In this document: piece after piece, positions 6,319 to 12,635 of the stretch | Layout: every line of letters starts with the position of its first letter | How positions within the stretch are numbered: the stretch's first letter is position 1 | NCBI GenBank assembly: GCA_002337215.1 | Contig: DDFO01000045.1 | Location: forward strand, 13,293-25,927 | Length of the DNA: 12,635 bases | From: Phycisphaerales bacterium UBA1926 | GTDB taxonomy: Bacteria > Planctomycetota > Phycisphaerae > Phycisphaerales > UBA1924 | Reading direction: 5' to 3' | Translations under genes and position numbers: made by a program | The notes under the pieces: generated by a model | Databases searched by the model: none | The model's input: only the letters and a program-made list of their open reading frames with translations | What the model was told of the DNA's origin: nothing

Positions 6319-6347
6319 GACCGCTCCCTGACGGTCGCGGCTCGTTT
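6319..6347. repeat. Short conserved-looking motif (GACCGCTCCCTGACGGTC...)
   Basis: GACCG (6319-6323) can pair with CGGTC (6332-6336), followed by GCGGCTCGTTT. From memory, near-identical strings (minus strand GAGCCGCGACCGTnAGGGAGCGG) occur repeatedly between planctomycete genes. It begins five bases past the DUF4340 stop codon, where a transcript end would be expected, but it has no U-run. Confidence 0.45.
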
Positions 6348-6351
6348 GGGG

Positions 6352-7548
6352 TCAGCCGTCGGTGGGTGGGGGGAGGCCGGGGGTGTTGTCCGTGGTTGGG
6401 TCTGTGTCGTCGTTCGCTCCAGTGGCGGGGGTCTCGATGAGTTCGGAGGGTTTGCGGGTGAGGGATTCGATGGTGCCGGCGTTGAGTTTGACGCGGCGGT
6501 GGCCGAACTTCTCGGAGAATGCTTCTGTGCCTTCGCCGCTGGCACTGGTTGTCACCCACCCGCTTCCGGTCCCTGTGTCATCATCGTTCGCATCAATGAA
6601 GAACGCGTACTCCTGTTGATCGAATGTGGTGAAGTACGCGAAAGCGAGGAAGCCACCCTCATCGAGAAGCTTGCTCGGCTCAACCGGGACTTCTACTCCG
6701 GCAGCCTTGTGCATGTACTCATCCAGATCGACATCGACTTCGGCAACATTCGTGAAATTCACGAATGCGAGGGCGTTGCCGGTGTTGTTGGCGAGGGCCT
6801 GATTTTTCATGGTCGCGCCCTCGGGGAGGTTCGCGACGGTGAAGTCGGCTTCGGGGTCGTCGCGGGTGAGTTGGAGGGTCTCGCCGTCCGCGTGGGTGAT
6901 GGTGACGGACTGGACGCTGTCGCGGGGGAGTTCGACGAAGCGGGTGTTGACGAAGCCGAGTGGGCCTCGGGGGATGGTGACGCTGGCGCTGACGAGCCAG
7001 GATTGATTGTCGTTCAGCAGGCGGGCGTATTGGCGTGGGCCTCCCCCGGCGTAGGTGGTCTCGCCCAGGACGATCTCGGTGATGGGCTCGCCGTCGGCGT
7101 CGGAGATCTCGACGAGCGTGGGGCGGGGTGAGAAGTCGTCGGGGTCGCGTTCTGCATCATCCGGCCATTGGACGGCCAATCGGTCGTGGAGGTCGGGCTT
7201 GGCGGTTTTGGGTTCGACGGTGCGGAGTTCGGCGAGCGTGGTGATGAGTTGGCGGACGCGGTCGGGCTCGGCCGGGAAGTTGGCCTTACTGGTGAGCTGC
7301 CACTGGTCGCCGTCGCGGGTGAGGACGACGGGGTCGGTGTCGTCCGCGGCCGAGGAGGTGGAGATTGTGATTGTGGCGATGTCTTCGGCGCGTTCGGCGA
7401 GGGTGGGGGCGAGGCGGGCGTCGGTCGCGGCGCCGCCTGCCGCGGCGTTCTGGCCTCGCGGCGAGGCCGGCTGGAGGGCGAGGAAGTAGGCCCCAACGGC
7501 GGCGAGCGCGGCGAGGGCGAGCAGGAGCATGAAGGCTTTGGCGTTCAT
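6352..7548 (-). CDS. DUF4340 domain membrane-anchored protein of a Gld-like ABC operon
   Basis: This 398-residue protein has one N-terminal membrane segment (about 4-24) acting as anchor or uncleaved signal, then a large soluble part outside the cytoplasm. The segment WQLTSKANFPAEPDRVRQLI (83-102) and following beta-rich repeats are typical of DUF4340 proteins, as is YFTTFDQQEY (305-314). The C-terminal 30 residues are Asp/Thr/Pro-rich and probably disordered. The ATG at 7548 has AGGAAG nine bases upstream. It is the last gene of the operon, 46 bases after the GldG-like gene; the family is often encoded next to GldG-like proteins. It is inferred to be an accessory subunit of the ABC complex. 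No catalytic motif is visible. Confidence 0.85.
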   Translation of the reverse strand: MNAKAFMLLLALAALAAVGAYFLALQPASPRGQNAAAGGAATDARLAPTLAERAEDIATITISTSSAADDTDPVVLTRDGDQWQLTSKANFPAEPDRVRQLITTLAELRTVEPKTAKPDLHDRLAVQWPDDAERDPDDFSPRPTLVEISDADGEPITEIVLGETTYAGGGPRQYARLLNDNQSWLVSASVTIPRGPLGFVNTRFVELPRDSVQSVTITHADGETLQLTRDDPEADFTVANLPEGATMKNQALANNTGNALAFVNFTNVAEVDVDLDEYMHKAAGVEVPVEPSKLLDEGGFLAFAYFTTFDQQEYAFFIDANDDDTGTGSGWVTTSASGEGTEAFSEKFGHRRVKLNAGTIESLTRKPSELIETPATGANDDTDPTTDNTPGLPPPTDG

Positions 7549-7594
7549 GGGCGGAAACTTCCTATTGTCTTTGTTCTACAGAAGACGGGGAGTA

Positions 7595-9553
7595 TCAGCG
7601 GCGGTCCGCCTTGCGTCGGCTGGCGCGGCGGCGGAGGGCGTTGTAGCCGCCCATCGTCATCGCGAGGACGCAGAGCAGGACAGGGACGGCCGCGGTGTTG
7701 AGGACTTTGAGACGGTTCTCAAGGGCCTCGATGTCCTTGCGAAGGTTGAGTTGGACCTCGCGGAGTTCCTTGCGCTTCTCGAGGAGGGTTTCTTCGAGCG
7801 CATCGACCTCGGCCTGTTGTTCGGGGGTGAGCACAAGGGCCGCGGTGCCGGTGTCGGTCCGCGCCATCTGCAGGTCGTTGATGCGCTGGCGGGTCTGCTC
7901 GATCTCTTCCTGGAGGGTCTGTTCCTTGGCGAGGAACTCGGTTTCGGCGTCGCGCTGCATCTGCTCGATGAGCGTGAACGGGCGGTCGAACGAGCCGCGC
8001 CCTCGGAGTTCGAGCAGGTCGCGGCTGCCCGCCATCTGCTCGGCGGCGTTGAGGGCGAGGGCGCCGTTGTCGGCGAGGATGTCGTAGCCGAGCAGGGTGT
8101 TGCCCAGGCGGAGCTCGCGGACCCAGCCCCCGTCTTCGAGGACGTCGACGTCGGCGACGACGATGACGTTGATGGAGTCGGTCGCCTCGGCGAGGTGGTC
8201 GCCCGCGATCGGTTCCGGTTCGGCGGGGCCGACCTCGTCGGTGTTGTCGCCTGTGTTGTCGCCCGTATCGTCGGACGCGGGCCGGGAACCCGAGGGCGGG
8301 CCTTCGGGAAAGGCGGTGGGGACGGTGCCGGTGACGCGGGCGGCGATGACGCGCTGCTCGCCGTCGGTGAAGAAGCTGTTGAGCAGGGCTTTGGGGTCGG
8401 CGAAGCCCTGGACGCTGGAGACGGGGACGAGGCCGGACTGGTCGGAGGTGGTGATGAGCGGTTCCCACGCGCTCGGCGCGTCGTCGGCGTGGGTGAGGAT
8501 GCCGGCGGAGGCGAGGTTGATGCGGGTGAGGTTGCCGGTGACGGGGTCGTCGCCCGCCATCTGGTCGGCGCCGACGTTGAGCCAGATGATGTAGGGCACG
8601 ATCTCCTGCCGGCCACCCGGGGCGCGGACGGAGATGCCCAAGTCGAGGTCGCCCGCGAGCTGGGCGGGGTCGAAGCCCAGCCCCCACGCGTCGAAGAGGG
8701 CAGGCATGTTCGACGAGCGGTCCTGGGCCATCATGCCCATCTGCTGCTGTTGTTGGGGCTCGGCCTCGGCCATCGGGTCGACGAAGATGATCGCGCCGCC
8801 TCCCGCGAGGATGTGCTGGTCGATCGCGTAGGTGAGCGCGTCGGACAGGCCCTTCGGATGGACAACCATCAGGCAATCGAGGTCCGCGGGGAGTTCGGTC
8901 GCGGTGGGGGGGATGGTCTCGATGTCGAAGGTCGCGCGCATCTCTCGCAGCACGGCCCACTCGGGAGTCGGGCGCTGCGTGCGGGGGTCGAAACCCCCGG
9001 TCATCGGGAGGCTCGTGATCAGGCCCAGCGTGGGCTTGTCGGGGTCGGCGAGCTTGGCGATCATCTGAGCGATCTTGTACTCGAGGAAACGCTCGTCGCG
9101 GGGGTTGAAGACGGGGAAGACCTCACGCCCGTCGAGGGCGTTGGTGGCGACGAGGCCGAAGTAGAGGCTCTCTGTCTGGCTGATCGGCTGGGGCTGGATG
9201 CCGTCGGCGACGGCGTTGTCCTCCGCCTCGCTGAAGGGCTCGGGGTTGACGATGGTGAGCTCGACCTTGCCGTTGGAGGCGTCGGCGATCGATTGGAGCA
9301 ACTCGGTGACGCGACGCCCGAACGACTCGATCTGCGGGATGCCGCGGGCGAGGTCCTTGGAGTAGTAGAAGGTCATGCGGATCGGCTCGTCGGGCGATCG
9401 GGCGATGCGCTTGGTGGCGGGCTGGACCGTGTAGAGGCTGCCCTCGGTGAGGTCGAGGCGGTAGCCGGCGAGGGCGCGGTCGGCGGTGACGTTGAGGCCC
9501 AGGAAGAGGGCGATGAGCAGGATGATGCTGACGAGGCCGATGATCTTCGACAT
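7595..9553 (-). CDS. GldG-like ABC transporter auxiliary membrane protein
   Basis: This 652-residue protein has a membrane segment near each end (about 4-24 and 618-639) and a large domain between them, presumably periplasmic. Residues 30-200 match the GldG N-terminal region (LDLTEGSLYTVQPATKRI at 34-51, FYYSKDLARGIP at 62-73). Residues 175-480 correspond to the ABC_transp_aux region (LDCLMVVHPKGLSDALTYAI at 225-244). Residues 530-615 are a coiled coil leading to the second helix, and the end is strongly basic (RRRASRRKADRR), fitting a cytoplasmic C-terminus. I chose the ATG at 9553 because the sequence before it is Arg/Pro-rich and not conserved-looking, and AGGA lies about ten bases upstream. 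In Bacteroidetes GldG works with GldF and GldA in gliding; in other phyla the role is unknown. A Gln run lies at 267-271 and a GDNT repeat at 431-438. Confidence 0.88.
   Translation of the reverse strand: MSKIIGLVSIILLIALFLGLNVTADRALAGYRLDLTEGSLYTVQPATKRIARSPDEPIRMTFYYSKDLARGIPQIESFGRRVTELLQSIADASNGKVELTIVNPEPFSEAEDNAVADGIQPQPISQTESLYFGLVATNALDGREVFPVFNPRDERFLEYKIAQMIAKLADPDKPTLGLITSLPMTGGFDPRTQRPTPEWAVLREMRATFDIETIPPTATELPADLDCLMVVHPKGLSDALTYAIDQHILAGGGAIIFVDPMAEAEPQQQQQMGMMAQDRSSNMPALFDAWGLGFDPAQLAGDLDLGISVRAPGGRQEIVPYIIWLNVGADQMAGDDPVTGNLTRINLASAGILTHADDAPSAWEPLITTSDQSGLVPVSSVQGFADPKALLNSFFTDGEQRVIAARVTGTVPTAFPEGPPSGSRPASDDTGDNTGDNTDEVGPAEPEPIAGDHLAEATDSINVIVVADVDVLEDGGWVRELRLGNTLLGYDILADNGALALNAAEQMAGSRDLLELRGRGSFDRPFTLIEQMQRDAETEFLAKEQTLQEEIEQTRQRINDLQMARTDTGTAALVLTPEQQAEVDALEETLLEKRKELREVQLNLRKDIEALENRLKVLNTAAVPVLLCVLAMTMGGYNALRRRASRRKADRR
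8241..8274. repeat. Short coding tandem repeat, 12-bp unit
   Basis: GTGTTGTCGCCT (8241-8252) and GTGTTGTCGCCC (8253-8264) are followed by a degenerate partial copy (8265-8274). On the minus strand they encode GDNTGDNT in a disordered linker of the GldG-like protein. The unit is a multiple of three, so copy-number change would keep the frame. Confidence 0.6.
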
Positions 9554-9593
9554 GGGGCGGGTCCTGTTTCGGAATGGCCGGGGATGATGGCGT

Positions 9594-10328
9594 TCAGGCG
9601 CTCTTGCGGAGATCGATGAGGACGACGTTCGCAACCAGAAGGCAGATGATCAGGCTCGCGAAGAACACGACCGAGCGGGCCTCGATCACGCCCCGGCTGA
9701 GCATGTCGAACTGGGTAAGGAAGCTGAATGTGCTCATCGTGTCGAGCACGGGGGCGGGGACCCACGAGCCGAAGAAGTCCTGCACTGCCCCGAACCCGAG
9801 CAGCAGCATCGCGAAACAGAGGACAACGGAGATCACGAAGGCGATGACCTGGCTCTTGGTCGCGGCGCTGACGGCCGACCCGATGGCGAGGAACCCGCCC
9901 GCCATGAGCAGGCTGCCGAGGTAGCCCGTGAAGATCGCGCCGTTGTCGGGGTCGCCCAGGCGGTTGACGGTGACCCAGAGCGGGACGGTGAGCAGCAGCG
10001 CGACCCCGGTGAAGATCCAGGCGGCGAGGTACTTGCCGACGACCGCGCCCGAGGGCGAGACGGGGAGCGTGAGCAGGAGCTCGATGGTGCCGCTCTTGCG
10101 TTCCTCGGCCCACAGTCGCATCGAGAGGGCGGGGATGAGGAACAGATACAGCCAGGGGTGGAAGTTGAAGAACGGCGCGAGGTCGGCCTGACCCCTGGCG
10201 AAGAAGTTGCCGAGCTGGAAGGTCGAGACGCCGGCGAGGATGAGGAAGATGATGATGAACACGTACGCGACGGGGGTGGCGAAGTAGCCGCCCAGTTCGC
10301 GCCGGAAGACGGGGTACCAGCCGGTCAT
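9594..10328 (-). CDS. ABC-2 type permease, GldF-like
   Basis: This 244-residue inner-membrane protein has about six membrane segments (roughly 16-36, 56-72, 98-120, 134-155, 160-182 and 218-239). WAEERKSGTIELLLTLPVS (73-91) is the conserved cytoplasmic loop of ABC-2 permeases that contacts the ATPase. Its ATG at 10328 overlaps the ATPase stop codon (ATGA), showing translational coupling, and the GldG-like gene begins 40 bases after its stop. It is the transmembrane channel or force-transmitting subunit, probably as a dimer. Only one permease is present; GldG supplies additional membrane helices. The substrate is not indicated by the sequence. Confidence 0.92.
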   Translation of the reverse strand: MTGWYPVFRRELGGYFATPVAYVFIIIFLILAGVSTFQLGNFFARGQADLAPFFNFHPWLYLFLIPALSMRLWAEERKSGTIELLLTLPVSPSGAVVGKYLAAWIFTGVALLLTVPLWVTVNRLGDPDNGAIFTGYLGSLLMAGGFLAIGSAVSAATKSQVIAFVISVVLCFAMLLLGFGAVQDFFGSWVPAPVLDTMSTFSFLTQFDMLSRGVIEARSVVFFASLIICLLVANVVLIDLRKSA

Positions 10329-11317
10329 GCCGCGGCCTCCTGCTTGGGTGATTTCTTGGTTCGCTGTCCGGATGACTGGCCGAGCGTGATCTCGCGGAAG
10401 ACCTCGTCGAGCCTGCCCTGTTCGACGCCGAGGCGGTCGAGGGTGAGGCCCCGGTCGCGGACCAGTTGGGCGATGGCGGGGGCGATCTCGGCGCCGCGTT
10501 CGGCGAGGACGCGGCAGCGGAAGACGCCGTCGGCGGTGACGGGGTCGTCGATGCGGGCGACGCCCTTGACGGATCGCAGGGCCTCGGCCAGGCCGCCGCT
10601 GTCGGTGGACGGGTCGCCCTTGACGACGAGGGTCACGGCGTTGTGGTTCGCGGCCCGGGCGCGGAGCGCGGCGGGGGTTTCATCGGCGACGATCGTGCCC
10701 CGGGCGACGACGACGGCGCGGGTGCAGACCGCGTCGACTTCTTCGAGGATGTGGGTCGAGAGGACGACGCACTTTTGGCCCGCCATCCGGCGGATCAGCT
10801 CGCGGACCTCGTGCTTCTGGTTGGGGTCGAGCCCGTCGGTGGGTTCGTCGAGGATGAGGACTCGGGGGTCGTGGAGGATCGCCTGGGCAAGGCCCACGCG
10901 GCGCTTGAAGCCTTTGGAGAGCGTCTCGATGGGCTGGCGCATGACGCCGTGGAGTTGAACGAGGTCGGCCGCGGTCGCGATCCTGGCTTTCGCGTCCCGG
11001 CCGATGAGTCCCCGGGTGCGGGCGGCGAAGCGGAGGAAGCTCTCCGGGGTCATATCGGGATAGGCCGGGGCCCCCTCAGGCAGATAGCCGATCGAGCGTT
11101 GGGCGGCGAGGGTGTCGCGTTGCACGTCGTGCCCGCAGACGGAGGCCCTGCCCGAAGAGGGGGTAAGGAACCCGGTGATCATCTTCATTGTGGTCGATTT
11201 GCCGGCGCCGTTGGGTCCCAGGAAGCCGAGGACTTCGCCCTTGTCGACGGTCATCGAGAGGCGATCGACGGCGACGATCGGGCCGAACACCTTGCGGAGC
11301 TTTGTGGTCTCGATCAT
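10325..11317 (-). CDS. ABC transporter ATP-binding protein, GldA/NatA-like
   Basis: This 330-residue cytoplasmic ATPase powers the complex. Visible motifs are Walker A GPNGAGKST (34-42), signature LSKGF (133-137), Walker B VLILDEPT (153-160), D-loop GLDP (162-165) and switch His189 in STHILEE. The Q-loop region reads IGYLPE (76-81), with Glu where Gln is usual, which is common in this ABC-2 subfamily. Residues 230-310 form a C-terminal extension typical of GldA/NatA proteins, and the tail (312-330) is Lys/Gln-rich. The ATG at 11317 has AGGA eight bases upstream; a longer frame to 11380 reads an Arg/His-rich stretch and lacks support. It is the first gene of the four-gene operon, with a promoter candidate at 11379-11408. 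Confidence 0.95.
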   Translation of the reverse strand: MIETTKLRKVFGPIVAVDRLSMTVDKGEVLGFLGPNGAGKSTTMKMITGFLTPSSGRASVCGHDVQRDTLAAQRSIGYLPEGAPAYPDMTPESFLRFAARTRGLIGRDAKARIATAADLVQLHGVMRQPIETLSKGFKRRVGLAQAILHDPRVLILDEPTDGLDPNQKHEVRELIRRMAGQKCVVLSTHILEEVDAVCTRAVVVARGTIVADETPAALRARAANHNAVTLVVKGDPSTDSGGLAEALRSVKGVARIDDPVTADGVFRCRVLAERGAEIAPAIAQLVRDRGLTLDRLGVEQGRLDEVFREITLGQSSGQRTKKSPKQEAAA

Positions 11318-11378
11318 GGTTTGTTCCTGTGATGCGTGGCGGACGGCGTGTCGTCGCCGCGCACCGTGGTCTCTTCCC

Positions 11379-11408
11379 ATTTTTTTGCATGTCGTCGGAC
11401 TGAGTCAA
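11379..11408 (-). promoter_or_regulatory. Candidate sigma70-type promoter of the ABC operon
   Basis: On the minus strand TTGACT (11403-11408) is followed after 18 bases by AAAAAT (11379-11384). The predicted start of transcription is near 11372, giving a leader of about 55 bases before the ATG at 11317. The local A/T-rich run is unusual in this GC-rich window. Confidence 0.45.
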
Positions 11409-11462
11409 GTGGTCGGGCTTGGCGGTTGTAACGCGACGGCCGTCCATGTCTCTCGGACGATC

Positions 11463-11948
11463 TCAGGATATGGGTCTCGCCCAGATGTCGCTGGTGATGA
11501 GCTCGACCGAGTTCCCGGCGGGGTCGCGGACGTAGATCGATCGGCCCGTCACGGGTTGATCCGGCGACCGCTCCATGGGCCAGGTCTGCTGCTGCTCGAT
11601 CGCGACGCCGGCGGCTTCGAGGCGTTCGAGCCACGGGTCGTAATTGTCGTCGTCGATCCGGAAGGCGATGTGCCCGGGGCCGACGACGCCGTGCGCGGGG
11701 ATGCCCCGCCCCGGCTGATTGCTGACGGAGGGCTTGAAGACAAGCAGGACGGCGTCGGGGCTGACGCGGTAGCCGAACGCGAGCGTGCCGTCTCCCGAGA
11801 TCCGCGGCAAGCCGAGCACGCCGGCGTAGAACGCGTCAGAGGCGTGGAGGTCCTCGGCGTACAGGATGGTCTCGAGCACGCTGGTGATTGATGGGGTGAT
11901 GGCCGGCGGGGTGGTCGGCAGGGCGGAGGGCTGGGTGAGATCGTCCAT
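11463..11948 (-). CDS. VOC (glyoxalase/bleomycin-resistance fold) family protein
   Basis: This 161-residue protein carries two beta-alpha-beta-beta-beta halves of the vicinal oxygen chelate fold. The first half begins VLETILYAEDLHASDAFYAG (24-43) and continues to VLGLPRI (44-50). The second contains GPGHIAFRIDD (90-100), and SIYVRDPAGNSVELITSD (137-154) is the characteristic C-terminal strand. By position E26, H93 and E149 are likely metal ligands. The substrate is not predictable; such proteins act as dioxygenases, isomerases or resistance proteins. Residues 1-22 are Pro/Thr-rich and probably disordered. The ATG at 11948 has no clear ribosome binding site; TATAAC six bases upstream could make the message leaderless. 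A GTG five codons earlier is an alternative start. It diverges from the SDR gene and lies 145 bases before the ABC operon. Confidence 0.88.
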   Translation of the reverse strand: MDDLTQPSALPTTPPAITPSITSVLETILYAEDLHASDAFYAGVLGLPRISGDGTLAFGYRVSPDAVLLVFKPSVSNQPGRGIPAHGVVGPGHIAFRIDDDNYDPWLERLEAAGVAIEQQQTWPMERSPDQPVTGRSIYVRDPAGNSVELITSDIWARPIS

Positions 11949-12015
11949 GCTCTGGTTATACACCGGTGCTGGTGGCTGCATCCGCGTCGCACCGATCGTC
12001 GAAGTGTTCCTTCCT
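11949..12015. promoter_or_regulatory. Divergent intergenic region between VOC and SDR genes
   Basis: These 67 bases must hold the start signals of both genes. On the minus strand TATAAC (11955-11960) is a good -10 for the VOC gene, with a poor -35. Nothing convincing is visible for the plus-strand SDR gene, which also lacks a clear ribosome binding site. Confidence 0.4.
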
Positions 12016-12635
12016 ATGGCACAGACATACCTACTTATCGGCGGCGGCGGCGGGATCGGCTCTGCGGTCACGCGTCGCCTCAAGGATCGTGGCGCCACGG
12101 TTGTCATCGCGGAGCGGAAGGCTGACAAGGCCGAGGCTCGGGCGAGCGAACTGGGCGTGCACGGTGAGCAGTGCGACGCGACCGACTTCGAGCAGGTCGC
12201 CGACCTCGTCAAGCGGGTTGAGGACGCGCACGGCCCGATCGACGGGATCGCGAACCTCGCGGGCTCGATCATCATCAAGCCGGTGACATCGGTCAGCCAG
12301 GACGAATTCATGGCGACGATCCACCAGAATCTGACGAGCGCATTCGCGACGGTGCGAGCCGCGTCGCGCCCGATGCAGAAGGCGGGCAGGGGCTCGATCG
12401 TGCTGGTGAGCTCGTGCGCCGCAAGGCTCGGGCTGATGCACCACGAGGCGATCGCGGCTGCCAAGGGTGGCGTCATCAGCCTCGCCCAGACGGCGGCGGC
12501 CTCGCTGGCGGGAAAGGGCGTGCGTGTCAACTGCGTCGCGCCCGGGCTGGTCGATACACCGATGGCGGAGAAACTGACCGGGAGCGATCGCGCCCGTGAG
12601 GCGAGCGAGCAGATGCACCCGCTCGGTCGGCTCGG
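12016..12635 (+). CDS. SDR family oxidoreductase with catalytic Tyr replaced, C-terminus cut by the window edge
   Basis: The frame is open from ATG 12016 to the window end, giving 206 residues of a protein that is usually about 240-260. The Rossmann motif is LLIGGGGGIG (6-15) for NAD(P) binding, D54 fits the adenine-contacting Asp, and NLAG (80-83) replaces the usual NNAG. The structural Asn is N105 and the active-site Ser is S133 in VLVSS. At the Tyr-x-x-x-Lys position the sequence is EAIAAAK (144-150), so Ile146 stands where the catalytic Tyr belongs while Lys150 is kept. VNCVAPGLVDTPM is the usual cofactor-side segment. I believe a subfamily with HEAIAAAK at this site exists, so this is probably not a sequencing error. 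The substrate is unknown and classical dehydrogenase activity is doubtful. Confidence 0.9.
   Translation, partial: MAQTYLLIGGGGGIGSAVTRRLKDRGATVVIAERKADKAEARASELGVHGEQCDATDFEQVADLVKRVEDAHGPIDGIANLAGSIIIKPVTSVSQDEFMATIHQNLTSAFATVRAASRPMQKAGRGSIVLVSSCAARLGLMHHEAIAAAKGGVISLAQTAAASLAGKGVRVNCVAPGLVDTPMAEKLTGSDRAREASEQMHPLGRL

Larger units (their letters stand above)
6036..6351. other. Gene-free interval with clustered structured repeats
   Basis: No credible reading frame lies between the DUF4340 stop codon and the WXG100-like start. The interval holds three hairpins (6145-6175, 6201-6231, 6269-6293), a short motif at 6319-6347, the seven-base direct repeat GAGCGTT twice at 6301-6314, and a G-rich tract at 6072-6104. 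It separates two minus-strand operons and should contain the promoter of the left-hand locus, but no clear -35/-10 pair is seen. Confidence 0.7.

Noticed and set aside
7529..9619. Plus-strand open frame of 696 codons
   Set aside because: It is the complement of the GldG-like gene; the translation is low-complexity Gly/Val/Asp/Glu without recognisable domains.
9554..9634. Upstream start at 9634 for the GldG-like protein
   Set aside because: It would overlap the permease end and precede the natural N-terminal membrane helix with an Arg/Pro/His-rich sequence.
10466..11332. Plus-strand open frame of 288 codons
   Set aside because: It is antisense to an ABC ATPase with every canonical motif intact.
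11435..11459. Palindrome GACGGCCGTC and nearby CGTCC/GGACG pair as a terminator of the VOC gene
   Set aside because: The stems are short, there is no T-run, and such palindromes are expected by chance at this GC content.
11949..12530. N-terminal extension of the VOC protein to 355 residues
   Set aside because: The extension is antisense to the SDR gene, which has a clear Rossmann motif. The VOC domain begins shortly after the ATG at 11948.

Overview
The window is GC-rich and gene-dense, and nearly every gene lies on the minus strand. Gene content suggests a planctomycete, possibly Phycisphaerae-like: a planctomycete-type FtsK/WXG100 locus, a Gld-like ABC operon ending in a DUF4340 protein, and short structured intergenic repeats. 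This placement is inference from family resemblance, not from a marker gene.

Transcription order is best read from right to left. At the far right a plus-strand SDR oxidoreductase (12016 to the window edge, partial) diverges from a minus-strand VOC/glyoxalase-fold gene (11948-11463). Next comes a four-gene minus-strand operon: ABC ATPase (11317-10325), ABC-2 permease (10328-9594, overlapping ATGA), GldG-like membrane-anchored protein (9553-7595) and DUF4340 membrane-anchored protein (7548-6352). These four probably form one inner-membrane ABC complex with two large extracytoplasmic or periplasmic subunits; no substrate can be read from the sequence.

The 316-bp interval 6351-6036 has no gene. 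It holds at least three hairpin repeats sharing a GTGGCAC tail, two of which form a large inverted pair with compensatory stem changes, plus a short motif and a G-rich tract.

The left half (6035-688) is a type VII secretion-like module: a 90-residue WXG100-like protein, a 195-residue coiled-coil protein (GTG start), a 75-residue protein overlapping it by ATGA, and a 1338-residue membrane FtsK/SpoIIIE ATPase resembling EccC/EssC, with one intact ATPase domain between two degenerate ones. The 75-residue protein carries the same W-x-D-x5-F-x3-F spacing as the WXG100 protein, so the locus may encode two diverged Esx-like partners. No other known T7SS component (EccB/D/E, mycosin, EsaA, EssB, YukD) is in the window. 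A coiled-coil protein of unknown function (508 to the left edge, partial) follows the ATPase gene. The unusual small-protein and ATPase module is the most interesting part of the window.
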